51,545 nucleotides of DNA from an uncultured delta proteobacterium (GTDB lineage Bacteria; Myxococcota_A; Polyangia; Polyangiales; Polyangiaceae), in NCBI GenBank assembly GCA_903892415.1, contig CAITIQ010000320.1, positions 1-51,545 on the forward strand, in the 5' to 3' direction. Below, one piece after another: positions 1 to 8,340 of the stretch (its first letter is position 1; each line of letters opens with the position of its first letter). The translations under genes were made by a program, and so were the position numbers. The notes under the pieces were generated by a model. That model was not told the origin of the DNA and ran no database searches. It saw only the letters and a program-made list of their open reading frames with translations.

Positions 1-552
1 AGAGACGCCACGCTCGGTGATCTGCTCGCCCACCCACATTAGGAACGCGGTCCCGGTGGTCAGGGTGATCATCGTCATGATTCGGAAGCTGTAGCCCGGA
101 TCAATCACGACACCCGCCCCACCTTCCAAACCAGAGACGCCCTCGAGCATCTTGGCCATGGTGAATGACTGGAACAGCGAAATCGCGATGGTGCCGTAAC
201 GAGTGTATTGGTCCAGCTTACGCCGCCCGGCTTCCCCTTCCTTGCGCATCTCCGCGAGGGGTGGGTAGACCATGCCCATCAGCTGCATGATGATCGACGC
301 CGAGATGTACGGCATGATCCCAAGCGCGAAGATGGACATCTGCTCGAGCGCGCCGCCCGAGAACAGATTGAAGAACCCGAGCAGGCCGCCCTGCTGGCTC
401 TGCACGTAGCTCTTCATGGCGTTCCGGTCGACACCGGGCGTCGTGATAAACACGCCGACCCGGTAGACCGCGAGCATCATGAGAGTGAACAACACTCTCC
501 GCCGGAGATCCGGAAGCTTGTGGAAGTTGCTTATGCCCGCAAGAGACGCCAT
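1..552 (-). CDS. secY: Protein translocase subunit SecY (N-terminal 184 residues, truncated by window edge)
   Basis: Central channel subunit of the SecYEG translocon in the inner membrane. The reading frame is open from an ATG at 552 to the window edge. The N-terminus carries the [20 protein letters not shown] segment typical of TM1, followed by the [20 protein letters not shown] region (plug and TM2) and the conserved cytoplasmic stretch [14 protein letters not shown]. An AAGG lies 10 bases upstream of the ATG, and the gene follows rplO after 21 bases, the standard spc-operon order. The remaining part, which should be well over half the protein, lies outside the window. The identity is certain; only the end is unseen. 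Confidence 0.97.
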   Translation of the reverse strand, partial: MASLAGISNFHKLPDLRRRVLFTLMMLAVYRVGVFITTPGVDRNAMKSYVQSQQGGLLGFFNLFSGGALEQMSIFALGIMPYISASIIMQLMGMVYPPLAEMRKEGEAGRRKLDQYTRYGTIAISLFQSFTMAKMLEGVSGLEGGAGVVIDPGYSFRIMTMITLTTGTAFLMWVGEQITERGVS

Positions 553-573
553 GAAGAGAGTGCCTTAGTCCAA

Positions 574-1080
574 TCAGCCTTCGGCGGCTGCGGTCTTCTG
601 CGGAGTGCGCGGCAATTCGACAATCGAACCACCAACGGCCGCGATTTTGTCCGCAGCCGATTGAGAGAATCGGTGCGCCGACACGGTGAGTTTCTTGGTG
701 AGCTCGCCGTCGCCGAGCAACTTGACGAGCACGCGGGCCTTAACGAGATCTTCCAACCGACCACGAACCAGGCGCACCTTGTGAAGCGCGGCAAGGTCAA
801 CCGTGGCGCCAGCCTCGAACACAGCCTCAAGGTCACCAACGTTGACCTCGAAAACCGGCGTCGCTAGCGGGTTGCGAAAGCCACGCTTCGGGAGGCGACG
901 CTGCATGGGCGTCTGTCCACCTTGGAAGTGCTTTTTGTTGATGTTGCCCTTGGAGCGGGCTTTTTGGCCCTTCTGGCCACGGGTAGCCGTCTTGCCGTGA
1001 CCCGAACCGGGACCGCGACCGACACGCTTCTTTTCGCGAACAGCACCTTCCGGTGCACGAAGTTTGGAAAGGATGTCCAT
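574..1080 (-). CDS. rplO: 50S ribosomal protein L15
   Basis: Large-subunit protein of 168 residues, a little longer than the usual 145-150. The glycine/basic N-terminus with GRGPGSGHGKTATRGQKGQKAR and the following GGQTPMQRRLPKRGF block are the L15 signature that threads into 23S rRNA; the C-terminal half holds the globular domain with LTVSAHRFSQSAADKI. It starts 2 bases after the rpmD stop, so translation is probably coupled within the spc operon. The tail ends in a short TPQKTAAAEG extension. Nothing else fits this sequence. Confidence 0.97.
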   Translation of the reverse strand: MDILSKLRAPEGAVREKKRVGRGPGSGHGKTATRGQKGQKARSKGNINKKHFQGGQTPMQRRLPKRGFRNPLATPVFEVNVGDLEAVFEAGATVDLAALHKVRLVRGRLEDLVKARVLVKLLGDGELTKKLTVSAHRFSQSAADKIAAVGGSIVELPRTPQKTAAAEG

Positions 1081-1082
1081 GG

Positions 1083-1274
1083 CTACTTCTTCTCGACCTC
1101 TTCCACCTCGAGGAGGTGGATGACTTTCTTCACCATTCCTCGAAAGGATGGTGTGTTGGCCACGACAACATGAGACCCCGGTCCACGAAGCCCAAGGCCA
1201 GCAGTCACCTTGCGCAACTTAACGGGAACCCCAATCGTGCTCTTCTTCTGACTTACCTTGAGGAACGGTTTCAC
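1083..1274 (-). CDS. rpmD: 50S ribosomal protein L30
   Basis: Small 63-residue large-subunit protein. It shows the L30 pattern: a [26 protein letters not shown] segment with the conserved LGL-R, then [21 protein letters not shown]. Its ATG overlaps the rpsE stop by four bases (1271-1274), a classic coupled arrangement. Position between rpsE and rplO is canonical for the spc operon. Confidence 0.95.
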   Translation of the reverse strand: MKPFLKVSQKKSTIGVPVKLRKVTAGLGLRGPGSHVVVANTPSFRGMVKKVIHLLEVEEVEKK

Positions 1275-1849
1275 GATGCACCGCCTTCAGCCTTCGGAGG
1301 CGCCATTGATGCGCGCTTCTTCACCGTGATGCTTCCAGCCTGCTTCGACACGTACCCAAGCGAGTCGGCCGAGACCGAACGCTTCGCCGCAAACTGCTCC
1401 AAGCTCTTCAACTGGTGAAGTGCCTCGATCGTTGCGTGTACGATATTGTGCTTGTTGCTGGTGCCTAGCGACTTCGTCAGGATGTCGTGGATTCCGGCGG
1501 ACTCAACCACCGCACGAACTGCACCCCCAGCGATAACGCCCGTTCCAGGAGACGCGGGCTTCAGCAGAACCTTGCCAGCGCCCACGTGACCGAACACGTC
1601 ATGAGGGATAGTAGTGCCGTCCAGAGGAACCTTGAACAGGTTCTTACGAGCCTGATCATTGCCCTTGCGAATGGCTTCAGGAACCTCGTTGGCTTTGCCA
1701 AGACCGACACCAACGTGTCCGGCCTCATCCCCAACGACTACGAGAGCCGAGAAGCTGAATCGCCGGCCGCCCTTAACGACCTTGGCAACACGGTTGATGT
1801 GGATAACTCGTTCTTTGAGTTTCTCTTCGTCGATTTGATCGAACGCCAT
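1271..1849 (-). CDS. rpsE: 30S ribosomal protein S5
   Basis: Small-subunit protein involved in decoding accuracy and mRNA entry. The 192-residue product has the S5 double-stranded RNA-binding half ([38 protein letters not shown]) and the C-terminal ribosomal fold ([30 protein letters not shown]). A TTG at 1855 would add two residues, but the ATG at 1849 is preferred because GGGAG lies about seven bases upstream of it. The C-terminal tail ([16 protein letters not shown]) is slightly longer than average. It sits between rplR and rpmD as expected. Confidence 0.96.
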   Translation of the reverse strand: MAFDQIDEEKLKERVIHINRVAKVVKGGRRFSFSALVVVGDEAGHVGVGLGKANEVPEAIRKGNDQARKNLFKVPLDGTTIPHDVFGHVGAGKVLLKPASPGTGVIAGGAVRAVVESAGIHDILTKSLGTSNKHNIVHATIEALHQLKSLEQFAAKRSVSADSLGYVSKQAGSITVKKRASMAPPKAEGGAS

Positions 1850-1867
1850 GACCAACTCCCGTTAGGA

Positions 1868-2227
1868 CTAAAACTCGAGGCCGGCGTCGCGCGCGGCCTG
1901 AGCAAGCGCGGAAATGCGCCCGTGGTAGAGGTAGCCGTTGCGATCGAAGACGACTTTCTCGATCCCCTTCGACTTGCAAATCTTGGCGATTAAGGAGCCA
2001 ACCTTCTTGGCCGCGTCGGACTTCGTGTCCTCCGACAGAGTGCCCCGAAGATCCTTGGTCAGCGTTGACGCGTGCGCCAATGTCTGGCCTTTGACGTCGT
2101 CGATGACCTGGACGTAGATGTGCTTAGCCGTGCGGAACACGGAAAGACGCGGTCGGGACTCCGTCCCATTGACCTTCTTGCGGATGCGAAGCTTGCGGCG
2201 CTCGCGGCCGACGATTCTCATGGCCAT
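1868..2227 (-). CDS. rplR: 50S ribosomal protein L18
   Basis: 5S rRNA-binding large-subunit protein of 119 residues, normal length. Visible features are the basic N-terminus ([21 protein letters not shown]), the conserved [16 protein letters not shown] core and the C-terminal [26 protein letters not shown], diagnostic for bacterial L18. Two in-frame ATGs occur (2227 and 2221), giving MAMRIV or MRIV starts; the first is only two bases after the rplF stop. Function and identity are not in doubt. Confidence 0.96.
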   Translation of the reverse strand: MAMRIVGRERRKLRIRKKVNGTESRPRLSVFRTAKHIYVQVIDDVKGQTLAHASTLTKDLRGTLSEDTKSDAAKKVGSLIAKICKSKGIEKVVFDRNGYLYHGRISALAQAARDAGLEF

Positions 2228-2229
2228 GA

Positions 2230-2808
2230 CTACTTCTTTCCGCCCTTTCCGGCCTTACCAGCCTTCTCGCGGACAGCCTCACCCTTGTAACGAACGCCCT
2301 TTCCACCGTAGGGCTCCGGCGGACGGAACCCGCGGATGGTGGCGGCCGTTTGACCAATTAGGCCCTTGTCAGACCCAGTTAGAATCAGCTGAGTACCCTT
2401 CGACTCTGCGGGGATATTTGCGTTGATTCCCTTTGGAAGCGGAAACACCACGGGGTGGGAGAAGCCGAGGGCAAAGTGAAGTACCTGGCCCTTTGCCTCA
2501 ACGCGGTAGCCGGTGCCCTTGAGCTCCAACTCGCGGGTGTAGCCCTCTGAAGTGCCCTTCACGGCACAGGACAACAACGCCCAGTGGAGCCCTTGCAGGC
2601 GGGCACCGTCACGGCCGGGTGCCGAGCTCGACACCAGCAGGCTCGTGCCCTCGAGCTTGACGGTCACTTGGTCGCTGAGGGAGTGCGTGAGCTCGCCCTT
2701 CGGACCCTTAACCACGATACCAGTCGCGCCGATGGTCGCAGTGACGCCCTTCGGAAGCGGGATGGGCCGCTTGCCAATGCGTGACGTCTTGGTTTCAAGA
2801 GCAGTCAT
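2230..2808 (-). CDS. rplF: 50S ribosomal protein L6
   Basis: Large-subunit protein near the factor-binding site. The product is 192 residues starting [21 protein letters not shown]; the frame is open 20 codons further upstream, but that stretch lies inside rpsH and has no L6 similarity. The chosen ATG overlaps the rpsH stop by one base (TGATG). The two L6 repeats are recognisable: [21 protein letters not shown] near the N-terminus, and [20 protein letters not shown] followed by [33 protein letters not shown]. The tail ([11 protein letters not shown]) is Lys/Gly-rich. Confidence 0.96.
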   Translation of the reverse strand: MTALETKTSRIGKRPIPLPKGVTATIGATGIVVKGPKGELTHSLSDQVTVKLEGTSLLVSSSAPGRDGARLQGLHWALLSCAVKGTSEGYTRELELKGTGYRVEAKGQVLHFALGFSHPVVFPLPKGINANIPAESKGTQLILTGSDKGLIGQTAATIRGFRPPEPYGGKGVRYKGEAVREKAGKAGKGGKK

Positions 2809-3206
2809 CACCACACCTCGCAGATCAGCTCTCCGCCGAGGCGGAGACGTCGAGCGTCTCGGTCGCAAACCAGGCCTTGCGAGGTGCTCAGGATTGAAAT
2901 CCCGAGACCAGCGAGAACCTTGGGGATGCGATCGTGGGGAACGTAAACACGACGACCGGGGCGAGAGATACGGCGGACGCCGTCAATCGCGCTCGTTCGG
3001 TCACGACCGTACTTGAGGACGATCGTCAGCTTGCGGTCCTTGGGTTCCTCTTCGGTCGAGCTTTGAACGTCAATGACGTAGCCCTCAGCCTTGAGGATGT
3101 TCGCCACAGCAACCTTCATGCGGCTCTGGGGCAGTTCGATCCGGTCGTGACGCGCAAGCGCGCCGTTACGGATTCGGGTCAGCATATCGGCAATGGGATC
3201 GGTCAT
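2808..3206 (-). CDS. rpsH: 30S ribosomal protein S8
   Basis: Primary 16S rRNA-binding protein, and in Escherichia coli the translational repressor of the spc operon. The N-terminus MTDPIADMLTRIRNGALARH is canonical, and the C-terminal half retains GRRVYVPHDRIPKVLAGLGISILSTSQGLV, although the usual ISTS-G-GVMTD ending is modified to CDRDARRLRLGGELICEVW. Two ATGs lie in tandem (3209, 3206); GGTGA is seven bases from the second, and homologues begin MTDP, so 3206 is used. Whether operon autoregulation exists here cannot be read from sequence. Confidence 0.95.
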   Translation of the reverse strand: MTDPIADMLTRIRNGALARHDRIELPQSRMKVAVANILKAEGYVIDVQSSTEEEPKDRKLTIVLKYGRDRTSAIDGVRRISRPGRRVYVPHDRIPKVLAGLGISILSTSQGLVCDRDARRLRLGGELICEVW

Positions 3207-3213
3207 CATTGGA

Positions 3214-3399
3214 TCACCAGCTCGCTTTGATGACCCCGGGCAGCTCGCCACGGAGTGAGTAAACGCGGAGGCACACCCTGCAGAGCTCGAAGTCGCGGTA
3301 GTAACCGCGCGAACGCCCGCAGACCTTGCAGCGGTTGCGATGTCGGGTCGAGAACTTGGGTGGACGATTCAACTTTGCGAAGTCTTTTGCACTAGCCAT
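3214..3399 (-). CDS. rpsN: 30S ribosomal protein S14, zinc-binding (type Z)
   Basis: Short 61-residue S14 of the C+ type. Two Cys pairs, CKVC at residues 24-27 and CRVC at 40-43, form the expected zinc ribbon, and the sequence [19 protein letters not shown] is typical. Zinc-free paralogues are about 100 residues, so the short form is intact and not truncated. The rpsH start follows within eight bases of its stop. The zinc-independent paralogue, if any, is outside the window. Confidence 0.96.
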   Translation of the reverse strand: MASAKDFAKLNRPPKFSTRHRNRCKVCGRSRGYYRDFELCRVCLRVYSLRGELPGVIKASW

Positions 3400-3438
3400 G
3401 GGGATCTTTCCGGCCTTCCGAGGATCTTAACTGCGCGC

Positions 3439-4128
3439 TCAGGCCCGAAACGGCATGCCCAGCTCCGTGAGGAGGGCACGGCCTTCTTCGTCCGTACGCG
3501 CGGTGGTGACGAAGGAGATGTTCATTCCCTTCGTGACGTCGATCTTGTCGTAGTCGATCTCGGGGAAGATGATTTGGTCCTTCAAGCCCATCGTGAAATT
3601 GCCTCGACCATCGAAGCCACGGGGGCTGACGCCCTTGAAGTCACGAACGCGCGGGAGCGCCAACGACACCAAACGGTCGAGGAACTCCCACATCCGGCGG
3701 CGGCGCAGTGTCACCGTGACGCCGATGGGAAGGTTCTCGCGGAGTTTGAACGAGGCAATCGACTTGCGGGACCGACGGATCACGGGCTGTTGGCCGGTGA
3801 TGGCGCGGACCTCTTCGACTGCTGAGTCGATGATCTTCGGGTTTCCGACTGCAGCGCCGAGACCCATGTTGAGAACGATTTTCTGCAGCCGCGGCAGCAT
3901 CATCGCGTTCGCGTAGTTGAACTTCTTCGTCAGCGCTGCCGACTGGGCTATGTACCGAGCCTTCATGCGCGGGACGTAGTTCGGGTCAACCGGCTCGGCC
4001 GCTTGGACCTCGACTGGTGCCGCAGCGGGCTTCGCTTTGGCCTTGGCTTTTGCGCCGGCGTCTCCCTTGGGAGCTGCCGGTTTTGACGCCTTGGGCGCCT
4101 TTTCTTTTGCGTCGTCCTTCTTTGCCAT
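3439..4128 (-). CDS. rplE: 50S ribosomal protein L5 with Lys/Ala/Pro-rich N-terminal extension
   Basis: 5S rRNA-binding protein of the central protuberance. The L5 fold begins around residue 50 ([20 protein letters not shown]) and includes the conserved [35 protein letters not shown] and the C-terminal [14 protein letters not shown]. The ATG at 4128 gives 229 residues against about 180 in most bacteria. The extra roughly 48 N-terminal residues are almost only K, A, P and D, and probably disordered. The frame stays open further upstream to 4368, but that part lies inside rplX and is not L5-like. The gene follows rplX after seven bases. Confidence 0.95.
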   Translation of the reverse strand: MAKKDDAKEKAPKASKPAAPKGDAGAKAKAKAKPAAAPVEVQAAEPVDPNYVPRMKARYIAQSAALTKKFNYANAMMLPRLQKIVLNMGLGAAVGNPKIIDSAVEEVRAITGQQPVIRRSRKSIASFKLRENLPIGVTVTLRRRRMWEFLDRLVSLALPRVRDFKGVSPRGFDGRGNFTMGLKDQIIFPEIDYDKIDVTKGMNISFVTTARTDEEGRALLTELGMPFRA

Positions 4129-4135
4129 GGCTAAC

Positions 4136-4456
4136 CTACTTGCTTGCCTCAATGACGGCGCCGCTCTTGGTGGCGACTCGAACCTTCTTGCCGTCCTTCT
4201 CGACGAACCGCACGCGCGTCGGCTTCTTGGACTCAGGGTCCAGGAGCGCCAGTTTCGACACGTGGATCGGAGCTTCGATCGTGATCTTCCCGCCCTGCTG
4301 GTTGCGGGCGTTGGGCTTCTGGTGCTTTGTTCGCAGATTAATCCCTTCAACCACAGCGCGATCCTCATCGAGAATCAGCTTGGTGATGGTCCCCTGCTTA
4401 CCTTTGTCGTCGCCGCTGATGATCTGGACGACGTCTCCTACCTTAAGCCGCTGCAT
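4136..4456 (-). CDS. rplX: 50S ribosomal protein L24
   Basis: Assembly-initiator protein of the large subunit, 106 residues. The KOW motif is visible at the N-terminus ([21 protein letters not shown]), followed by [14 protein letters not shown] and the [15 protein letters not shown] block. The ATG at 4456 overlaps the rplN stop by one base; a GTG three bases earlier (4459) is also in frame. The preferred ATG keeps the usual Met-x-Arg-Leu-Lys-x-Gly-Asp start. Confidence 0.95.
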   Translation of the reverse strand: MQRLKVGDVVQIISGDDKGKQGTITKLILDEDRAVVEGINLRTKHQKPNARNQQGGKITIEAPIHVSKLALLDPESKKPTRVRFVEKDGKKVRVATKSGAVIEASK

Positions 4457-4824
4457 CACAGCACCTCCGGCGCGAGGCTGATGATCTTCATGAACTTCTT
4501 GGCGCGAAGCTCTCTGGCGACTGGCCCGAAGATACGGGTACCGACAGGCTCCTTGTCCTTGTTGATGAGGACTGCGCTGTTGACGTCGAACTTGATGTAG
4601 CTGCCGTCGCTGCGCTGGTACTCGCGCACCGTGCGGACGATGACCGCTTGGGCGGTCTTGCCCTTTTGAACTTTGCTACCGGGGGCTGCTTCTTTGATGG
4701 ACACCACGATGATGTCCCCGAGGCCAGCGAACTTGCGCTTAGAGCCCCCGAGAACCTTGATGCACATCACGCGGCGAGCGCCGCTGTTGTCTGCAACCTC
4801 GAGATGGGTCGATACCTGGATCAT
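4456..4824 (-). CDS. rplN: 50S ribosomal protein L14
   Basis: Intersubunit-face protein, 122 residues, exactly the family length. The signature [20 protein letters not shown], the [22 protein letters not shown] stretch and the C-terminal [20 protein letters not shown] are near-universal. It lies one base from rpsQ upstream and overlaps the rplX start downstream. Confidence 0.97.
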   Translation of the reverse strand: MIQVSTHLEVADNSGARRVMCIKVLGGSKRKFAGLGDIIVVSIKEAAPGSKVQKGKTAQAVIVRTVREYQRSDGSYIKFDVNSAVLINKDKEPVGTRIFGPVARELRAKKFMKIISLAPEVL

Positions 4825-4825
4825 T

Positions 4826-5269
4826 TCACGCCTCCACCGGTCGTGAGACCAGCCGGGTCACGAGCCATCGCTTGTGCTTCGAGATCGGACGGTGCTCCAT
4901 GATTTCCACCTGGTCGCCGACCTTGTAGCTGTTGTTTTCGTCGTGAGCCTTGTACTTGCTGCTCACGCGAACGTACTTCTTGTACATCGGGTTCATCGCG
5001 CGGCGGATGACCTCGACCACGACGGTCTTGGTCATCTTCGCACTGACGACGGTGCCGATGATCTTGCGGCGGAAGGAGTGCTCCTTCTTAGCCTCGGTGG
5101 GAACCACGGGCGCCGCTACGGGAGCGGGGGCGGCGGCCGGTGCAGCAGCGGCCTTGGCTTTCGCCTTCGGGCTCGCTTTGGTCGCTGCAGGAGCAGCTGC
5201 GCGACCGGCCTTCGCCGTCGCGTCCTTAGCGGCTCCCGCTTTAGCGGGCTTGGTCTTCTTGTCACTCAT
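4826..5269 (-). CDS. rpsQ: 30S ribosomal protein S17 with a long Lys/Ala/Pro-rich N-terminal extension
   Basis: 16S rRNA-binding small-subunit protein. The S17 OB fold occupies about residues 65-147: [36 protein letters not shown] and [19 protein letters not shown]. The first 63 residues are a low-complexity run built from K, A and P, ending at [13 protein letters not shown], so the protein is 147 residues against about 85 in most bacteria. The start is secure because the ATG overlaps the rpmC stop by four bases. Together with L5 this is the second extended protein in the operon. Confidence 0.95.
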   Translation of the reverse strand: MSDKKTKPAKAGAAKDATAKAGRAAAPAATKASPKAKAKAAAAPAAAPAPVAAPVVPTEAKKEHSFRRKIIGTVVSAKMTKTVVVEVIRRAMNPMYKKYVRVSSKYKAHDENNSYKVGDQVEIMEHRPISKHKRWLVTRLVSRPVEA

Positions 5270-5496
5270 GATTCAGTGTTCCCTTCGGGCGTCGAGCTCG
5301 TTTCCGAGCCGGCCGTTCGCTGGGTGAGCAGGGTCTTCACCCGAGCGAGGTCACGACGCGTGCGACGAATGGACGCAGTGTCGTTCAAGCGGTTCGTGTA
5401 GTTCTTGAAGCGGGCCTGAAAGAGGTCGTTGTGTAGCGACTTCTCTAGCTCGTTGAGCGCTTCCGTCGTGCGGTCACGGAGTTCTTTGGCTTTCAC
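5266..5496 (-). CDS. rpmC: 50S ribosomal protein L29
   Basis: Small helical protein at the peptide exit tunnel, 76 residues. The helical hairpin is recognisable: MKAKELRDRTTEALNELEKS, then LFQARFKNYTNRLNDTASIRRTRRDLARVKT, the last being the diagnostic L29 helix. A Ser/Thr-rich tail ([15 protein letters not shown]) extends it slightly. The stop overlaps the rpsQ start by four bases. Confidence 0.95.
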   Translation of the reverse strand: MKAKELRDRTTEALNELEKSLHNDLFQARFKNYTNRLNDTASIRRTRRDLARVKTLLTQRTAGSETSSTPEGNTES

Positions 5497-5528
5497 GGGA
5501 CGTTTCCTTTGTCGTTCCTGGAGTCAGA

Positions 5529-5942
5529 TCACGCCGTGTCGCGGATGAGAAAACGGCAAGCGAGCGGGAGCTTGTGAGCCGCGAGACGGAAGGCCTCACG
5601 TGCCATCTCCTCGGGGACTCCACTGATTTCGTAGAGGACGCGACCGGGCTTGACCACGGCTGCCCATTCTTCGGGGGCGCCCTTGCCGCCACCCATACGA
5701 ACTTCCAAGGGCTTCTTGGAGATCGACTTGTCAGGGAAGATTCGGATGAAGAGCTTGCCAGCGCGCTTGCAGTGACGCTGCACGGCCATACGAGCTGCTT
5801 CGATCTGGCGAGCGGTCACGCGTGACGGCTCGAGGGCTTGAAGTGCAAAGTCGCCGAAGGAGACGTCGCTGCCTGCTGTAGCTAGGCCGCGAAGGTGACC
5901 CTTCTGCATCTTCCGGTACTTGGTTCGCTTCGGTGAAAGCAT
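5529..5942 (-). CDS. rplP: 50S ribosomal protein L16
   Basis: Protein close to the A-site tRNA, 137 residues, standard length. It starts [15 protein letters not shown] and contains [44 protein letters not shown] and [20 protein letters not shown], all typical. It lies 24 bases after rpsC and 32 before rpmC. Confidence 0.97.
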   Translation of the reverse strand: MLSPKRTKYRKMQKGHLRGLATAGSDVSFGDFALQALEPSRVTARQIEAARMAVQRHCKRAGKLFIRIFPDKSISKKPLEVRMGGGKGAPEEWAAVVKPGRVLYEISGVPEEMAREAFRLAAHKLPLACRFLIRDTA

Positions 5943-5966
5943 GTTCGATGTCCTTGTAGCGTAGGG

Positions 5967-6656
5967 TCAGATGCGGCGCGGCTTGCGCTGCAGGACTTCG
6001 CCCTTGAAGATCCAAACTTTGACGCCGATCTGACCAACCTTGGTCCGGGCTTCGGCGAGGCCGAACTCGATGTCGGCGCGGAGAGTGTGCAGGGGGACGC
6101 GGCCCTCGCGGTAGGCTTCCACGCGGCTCATTTCAGCGCCGCCGAGGCGACCTGCGCAGCGAACACGGATGCCCTTCGCGCCGAACTTCATCGCCGTGCT
6201 GACAGCCTTCTTCATCGCCCGGCGGAACGCGATACGGCGCTCGAGCTGGGTCGCGATGTTTTCGGCGACGAGCTGTGCGTTGGTCTCGGCCTTGCGGACC
6301 TCCTGCACGTCGATGAAGACCTCGTTGTCAGTGAACTTGGCGACGCCGGGGAACACTTGCTCGCCCTTCTGCGCGCTGCCGACGTTGCCCGACTTGAGAA
6401 TCTCGATTCCTTTGCCGCCCTTGCCGATGACCATGCCAGGACGTGCGGTGTAAACAATGACCTTGGCGCGGTTGGCGGCGCGCTCGATCTCAACGCCTGC
6501 AATGTTGGCGTTGTAGAGATACTGCTTGATTGCACGCTTGATACGGAGGTCTTGGTGCAGCCACTTCGTGTAGGCGCTACCGTCCTCGTACCACTTGCTG
6601 CTCCACGTCTTGATGACCCCGACGCGGAAGCCTACGGGATGTGTCTTTTGACCCAT
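5967..6656 (-). CDS. rpsC: 30S ribosomal protein S3
   Basis: mRNA-entry-channel protein of the small-subunit head, 229 residues. The N-terminus [20 protein letters not shown], the KH domain with [16 protein letters not shown] (GxxG loop), and the C-terminal domain with [20 protein letters not shown] and [17 protein letters not shown] are all present. AAGAGA precedes the ATG by two bases. It is the second gene of the block, 26 bases after rplV. Confidence 0.97.
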   Translation of the reverse strand: MGQKTHPVGFRVGVIKTWSSKWYEDGSAYTKWLHQDLRIKRAIKQYLYNANIAGVEIERAANRAKVIVYTARPGMVIGKGGKGIEILKSGNVGSAQKGEQVFPGVAKFTDNEVFIDVQEVRKAETNAQLVAENIATQLERRIAFRRAMKKAVSTAMKFGAKGIRVRCAGRLGGAEMSRVEAYREGRVPLHTLRADIEFGLAEARTKVGQIGVKVWIFKGEVLQRKPRRI

Positions 6657-6682
6657 GTTCTCTTAACGTCCTCTCAACGAGC

Positions 6683-7021
6683 TCAGCTCTTGTGGTCCAA
6701 TTCGATGACGATGTGGCTCACGCCCTTGGTCACGCGCGTTGCGCGGCCCATGGCACGCGGGCGCCAGCGCCGCATAAAGCGGTTCGGCGCCTTGTCCACG
6801 GTGGCCTTCGAGATGAAGAGACGATCAACGTCAGCGCCCTTCGCCTGGGCGTTAGCCACAGCGCTCTCAATGAGCTTCTTCACGACGGGTGCTGCAGCCT
6901 TGGGCGTGAACTGAAGGATCTGGATCGCCTCCGCCGCGTTCTTGCCGCGCACGAAGTTGATGATCATGCGTGCTTTGCGCGGAGCGATCCGCGAAAACAT
7001 CGCACTGGCCTTGCTCTGCAT
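6683..7021 (-). CDS. rplV: 50S ribosomal protein L22, first gene of the truncated S10/spc block
   Basis: Exit-tunnel protein, 112 residues. Conserved parts are FSRIAPRKARMIINFVRGKN, APVVKKLIESAVANAQ, the tunnel loop MRRWRPRAMGRATRVTKGVSHI and the C-terminal strand. AGGAGA lies nine bases before the ATG. In most bacteria rpsS precedes this gene directly; here nothing ribosomal lies upstream for at least the next 40 kb of the window, and the neighbour is a lipoprotein gene on the other strand. The operon promoter must therefore lie in the 7022-7493 gap. Confidence 0.96.
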   Translation of the reverse strand: MQSKASAMFSRIAPRKARMIINFVRGKNAAEAIQILQFTPKAAAPVVKKLIESAVANAQAKGADVDRLFISKATVDKAPNRFMRRWRPRAMGRATRVTKGVSHIVIELDHKS

Positions 7022-7493
7022 GTCGACTCGTCTCCTGATTCCACCTGGTTTGGACCAGCGCGGAGTTCCAATGTGGTGCGTAAAAACCTTCGTCGCCGAG
7101 CGTGAACTCAGCGTTTTGCCAACAAGCTCGTTGCTTGCCGCGCCGTCGTACGTTTCGAGTTCTCAGCCTGACGAGTTTCCTCGAAGGTTCCCGATCGCGT
7201 CATCGGGGGGAGTCCCACGACGGCCGACAGGGCAAGCTGAGCTCGGAGCGCCGTAACGGCCCCAGAGCGGGACTCGCCTCTTACCAACCTGTGCCCGTCC
7301 CGCAAATGAAAAAATGCTTTTGATGATTGAAATATCGATTTGGTTGGCGTGTTCAGGCCACTTGCAGCGCTGTTCCCTGACCGGCTGTGCAGAGTTCGCC
7401 GTGTGAGGATTTGTTAATGAGCGAATGCCGCCTCCGCTGTTTCGTCAATCGATCACGAGCGAAGTTGCTCACTCTAACTTGCGGGAGGCGTTG
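7022..7493. other. Divergent intergenic region holding the ribosomal operon leader
   Basis: This 472-base gap separates rplV (minus) from a lipoprotein gene (plus). No credible coding frame exists in it: the short frames show no family features. On the minus strand the ribosomal leader contains AGGAGA before rplV and a small perfect hairpin (CTGGT-CCAA-ACCAG, 7045-7058) just upstream of it. An AT-rich patch at about 7305-7345 is the likeliest promoter area, but I could not find a convincing -35/-10 pair. No remnant of rpsS is visible. Confidence 0.5.
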
Positions 7494-8204
7494 ATGTTTG
7501 CGCGAATTGGTTGGGCGTTTGCGTTGGTCGCTGTGGCAGCTTCTGGGTGCCGTTTCCAGTGGTCGAGCGGATGGGACGCAGAGGGCAACCATGACGCAGA
7601 GGGCGGCTGCGCGGGCGAGGGCGGTGTTGGTGGTGTTGGTGGTGTCGGAGGCTTTGGCGGTGATTCTGCGAGCGGTGGATTCGGCGGCGAGGGCGGCTTG
7701 GGCGGCGACGGTGGTGGCTCCCAGTGCATTGCAGCAGACGGGCAGAATCTTCCCGAGAGCACCTGCGACACGATGGATGTTTCGTACCTCACGACGTGCC
7801 CCAACACGATGACTGAGCCATTCGCTGTGTCGGCCTGCCACAAGGCGTTCGAGCTCTATTCGGTCGGCGCTCGCGAGGCGCTTCGCGAGTGCCTCGCCGA
7901 GATCCCCGCTGACTTGGAGATCGCCTGCTACGACGACACCGAAGCGGCGGCATTCGCTTGTGTCGACGCGGTGTACGCAAACAGTTGCCCCAACTCCGAC
8001 AACGCGCTGTTTTGCGCGCAGGCGCGCGAGATCTGCGATGGAACGGGTCAGCTTGGATTCGATCAAGAGACCTGCGCGTTTGACCTCAATCCGTTTGGTT
8101 ACGACGGGCTGCGTGCCTACTCGGACTGCTTCAACAGCCCGCCTGCTGACGTTCCGTGCGCTCACCTCCACGACTATTGCATCAACCTCATCGGCAGCTT
8201 CTAG
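7494..8204 (+). CDS. Gly-rich, Cys-rich putative lipoprotein
   Basis: Unrecognised 236-residue secreted protein. The ATG at 7494 has GGGAGG five bases upstream and gives a clean lipoprotein signal, MFARIGWAFALVAVAASGC, with lipobox ASGC. A tract of roughly residues 38-77 is dominated by Gly-Gly-X repeats (GVGGVGGVGGFGG and relatives), then a globular half with about 14 Cys residues, presumably disulphide-bonded. Gly-rich linkers followed by Cys-rich domains are common in surface proteins of Myxococcota (family knowledge); function is unknown. It heads a run of four plus-strand lipoproteins. Confidence 0.8.
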   Translation: MFARIGWAFALVAVAASGCRFQWSSGWDAEGNHDAEGGCAGEGGVGGVGGVGGFGGDSASGGFGGEGGLGGDGGGSQCIAADGQNLPESTCDTMDVSYLTTCPNTMTEPFAVSACHKAFELYSVGAREALRECLAEIPADLEIACYDDTEAAAFACVDAVYANSCPNSDNALFCAQAREICDGTGQLGFDQETCAFDLNPFGYDGLRAYSDCFNSPPADVPCAHLHDYCINLIGSF

Positions 8205-8340
8205 CTCTGCCACAGGCTGCGCATTCGGCATTTGAGCCATCGAGCGTCCATGGGGCCATCCCACATGGTCCGACGAGATTCCCAACTAGGTGCAAAACGC
8301 CTTGCGCAGCTGGGTGTCGGCGTTGCAGACTCCGCCGCTC

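Noticed and set aside
7353..8285. 310-residue minus-strand frame over the Gly-rich lipoprotein
   Set aside because: It has no recognisable domain and shadows a gene with a clear ribosome binding site and lipobox.
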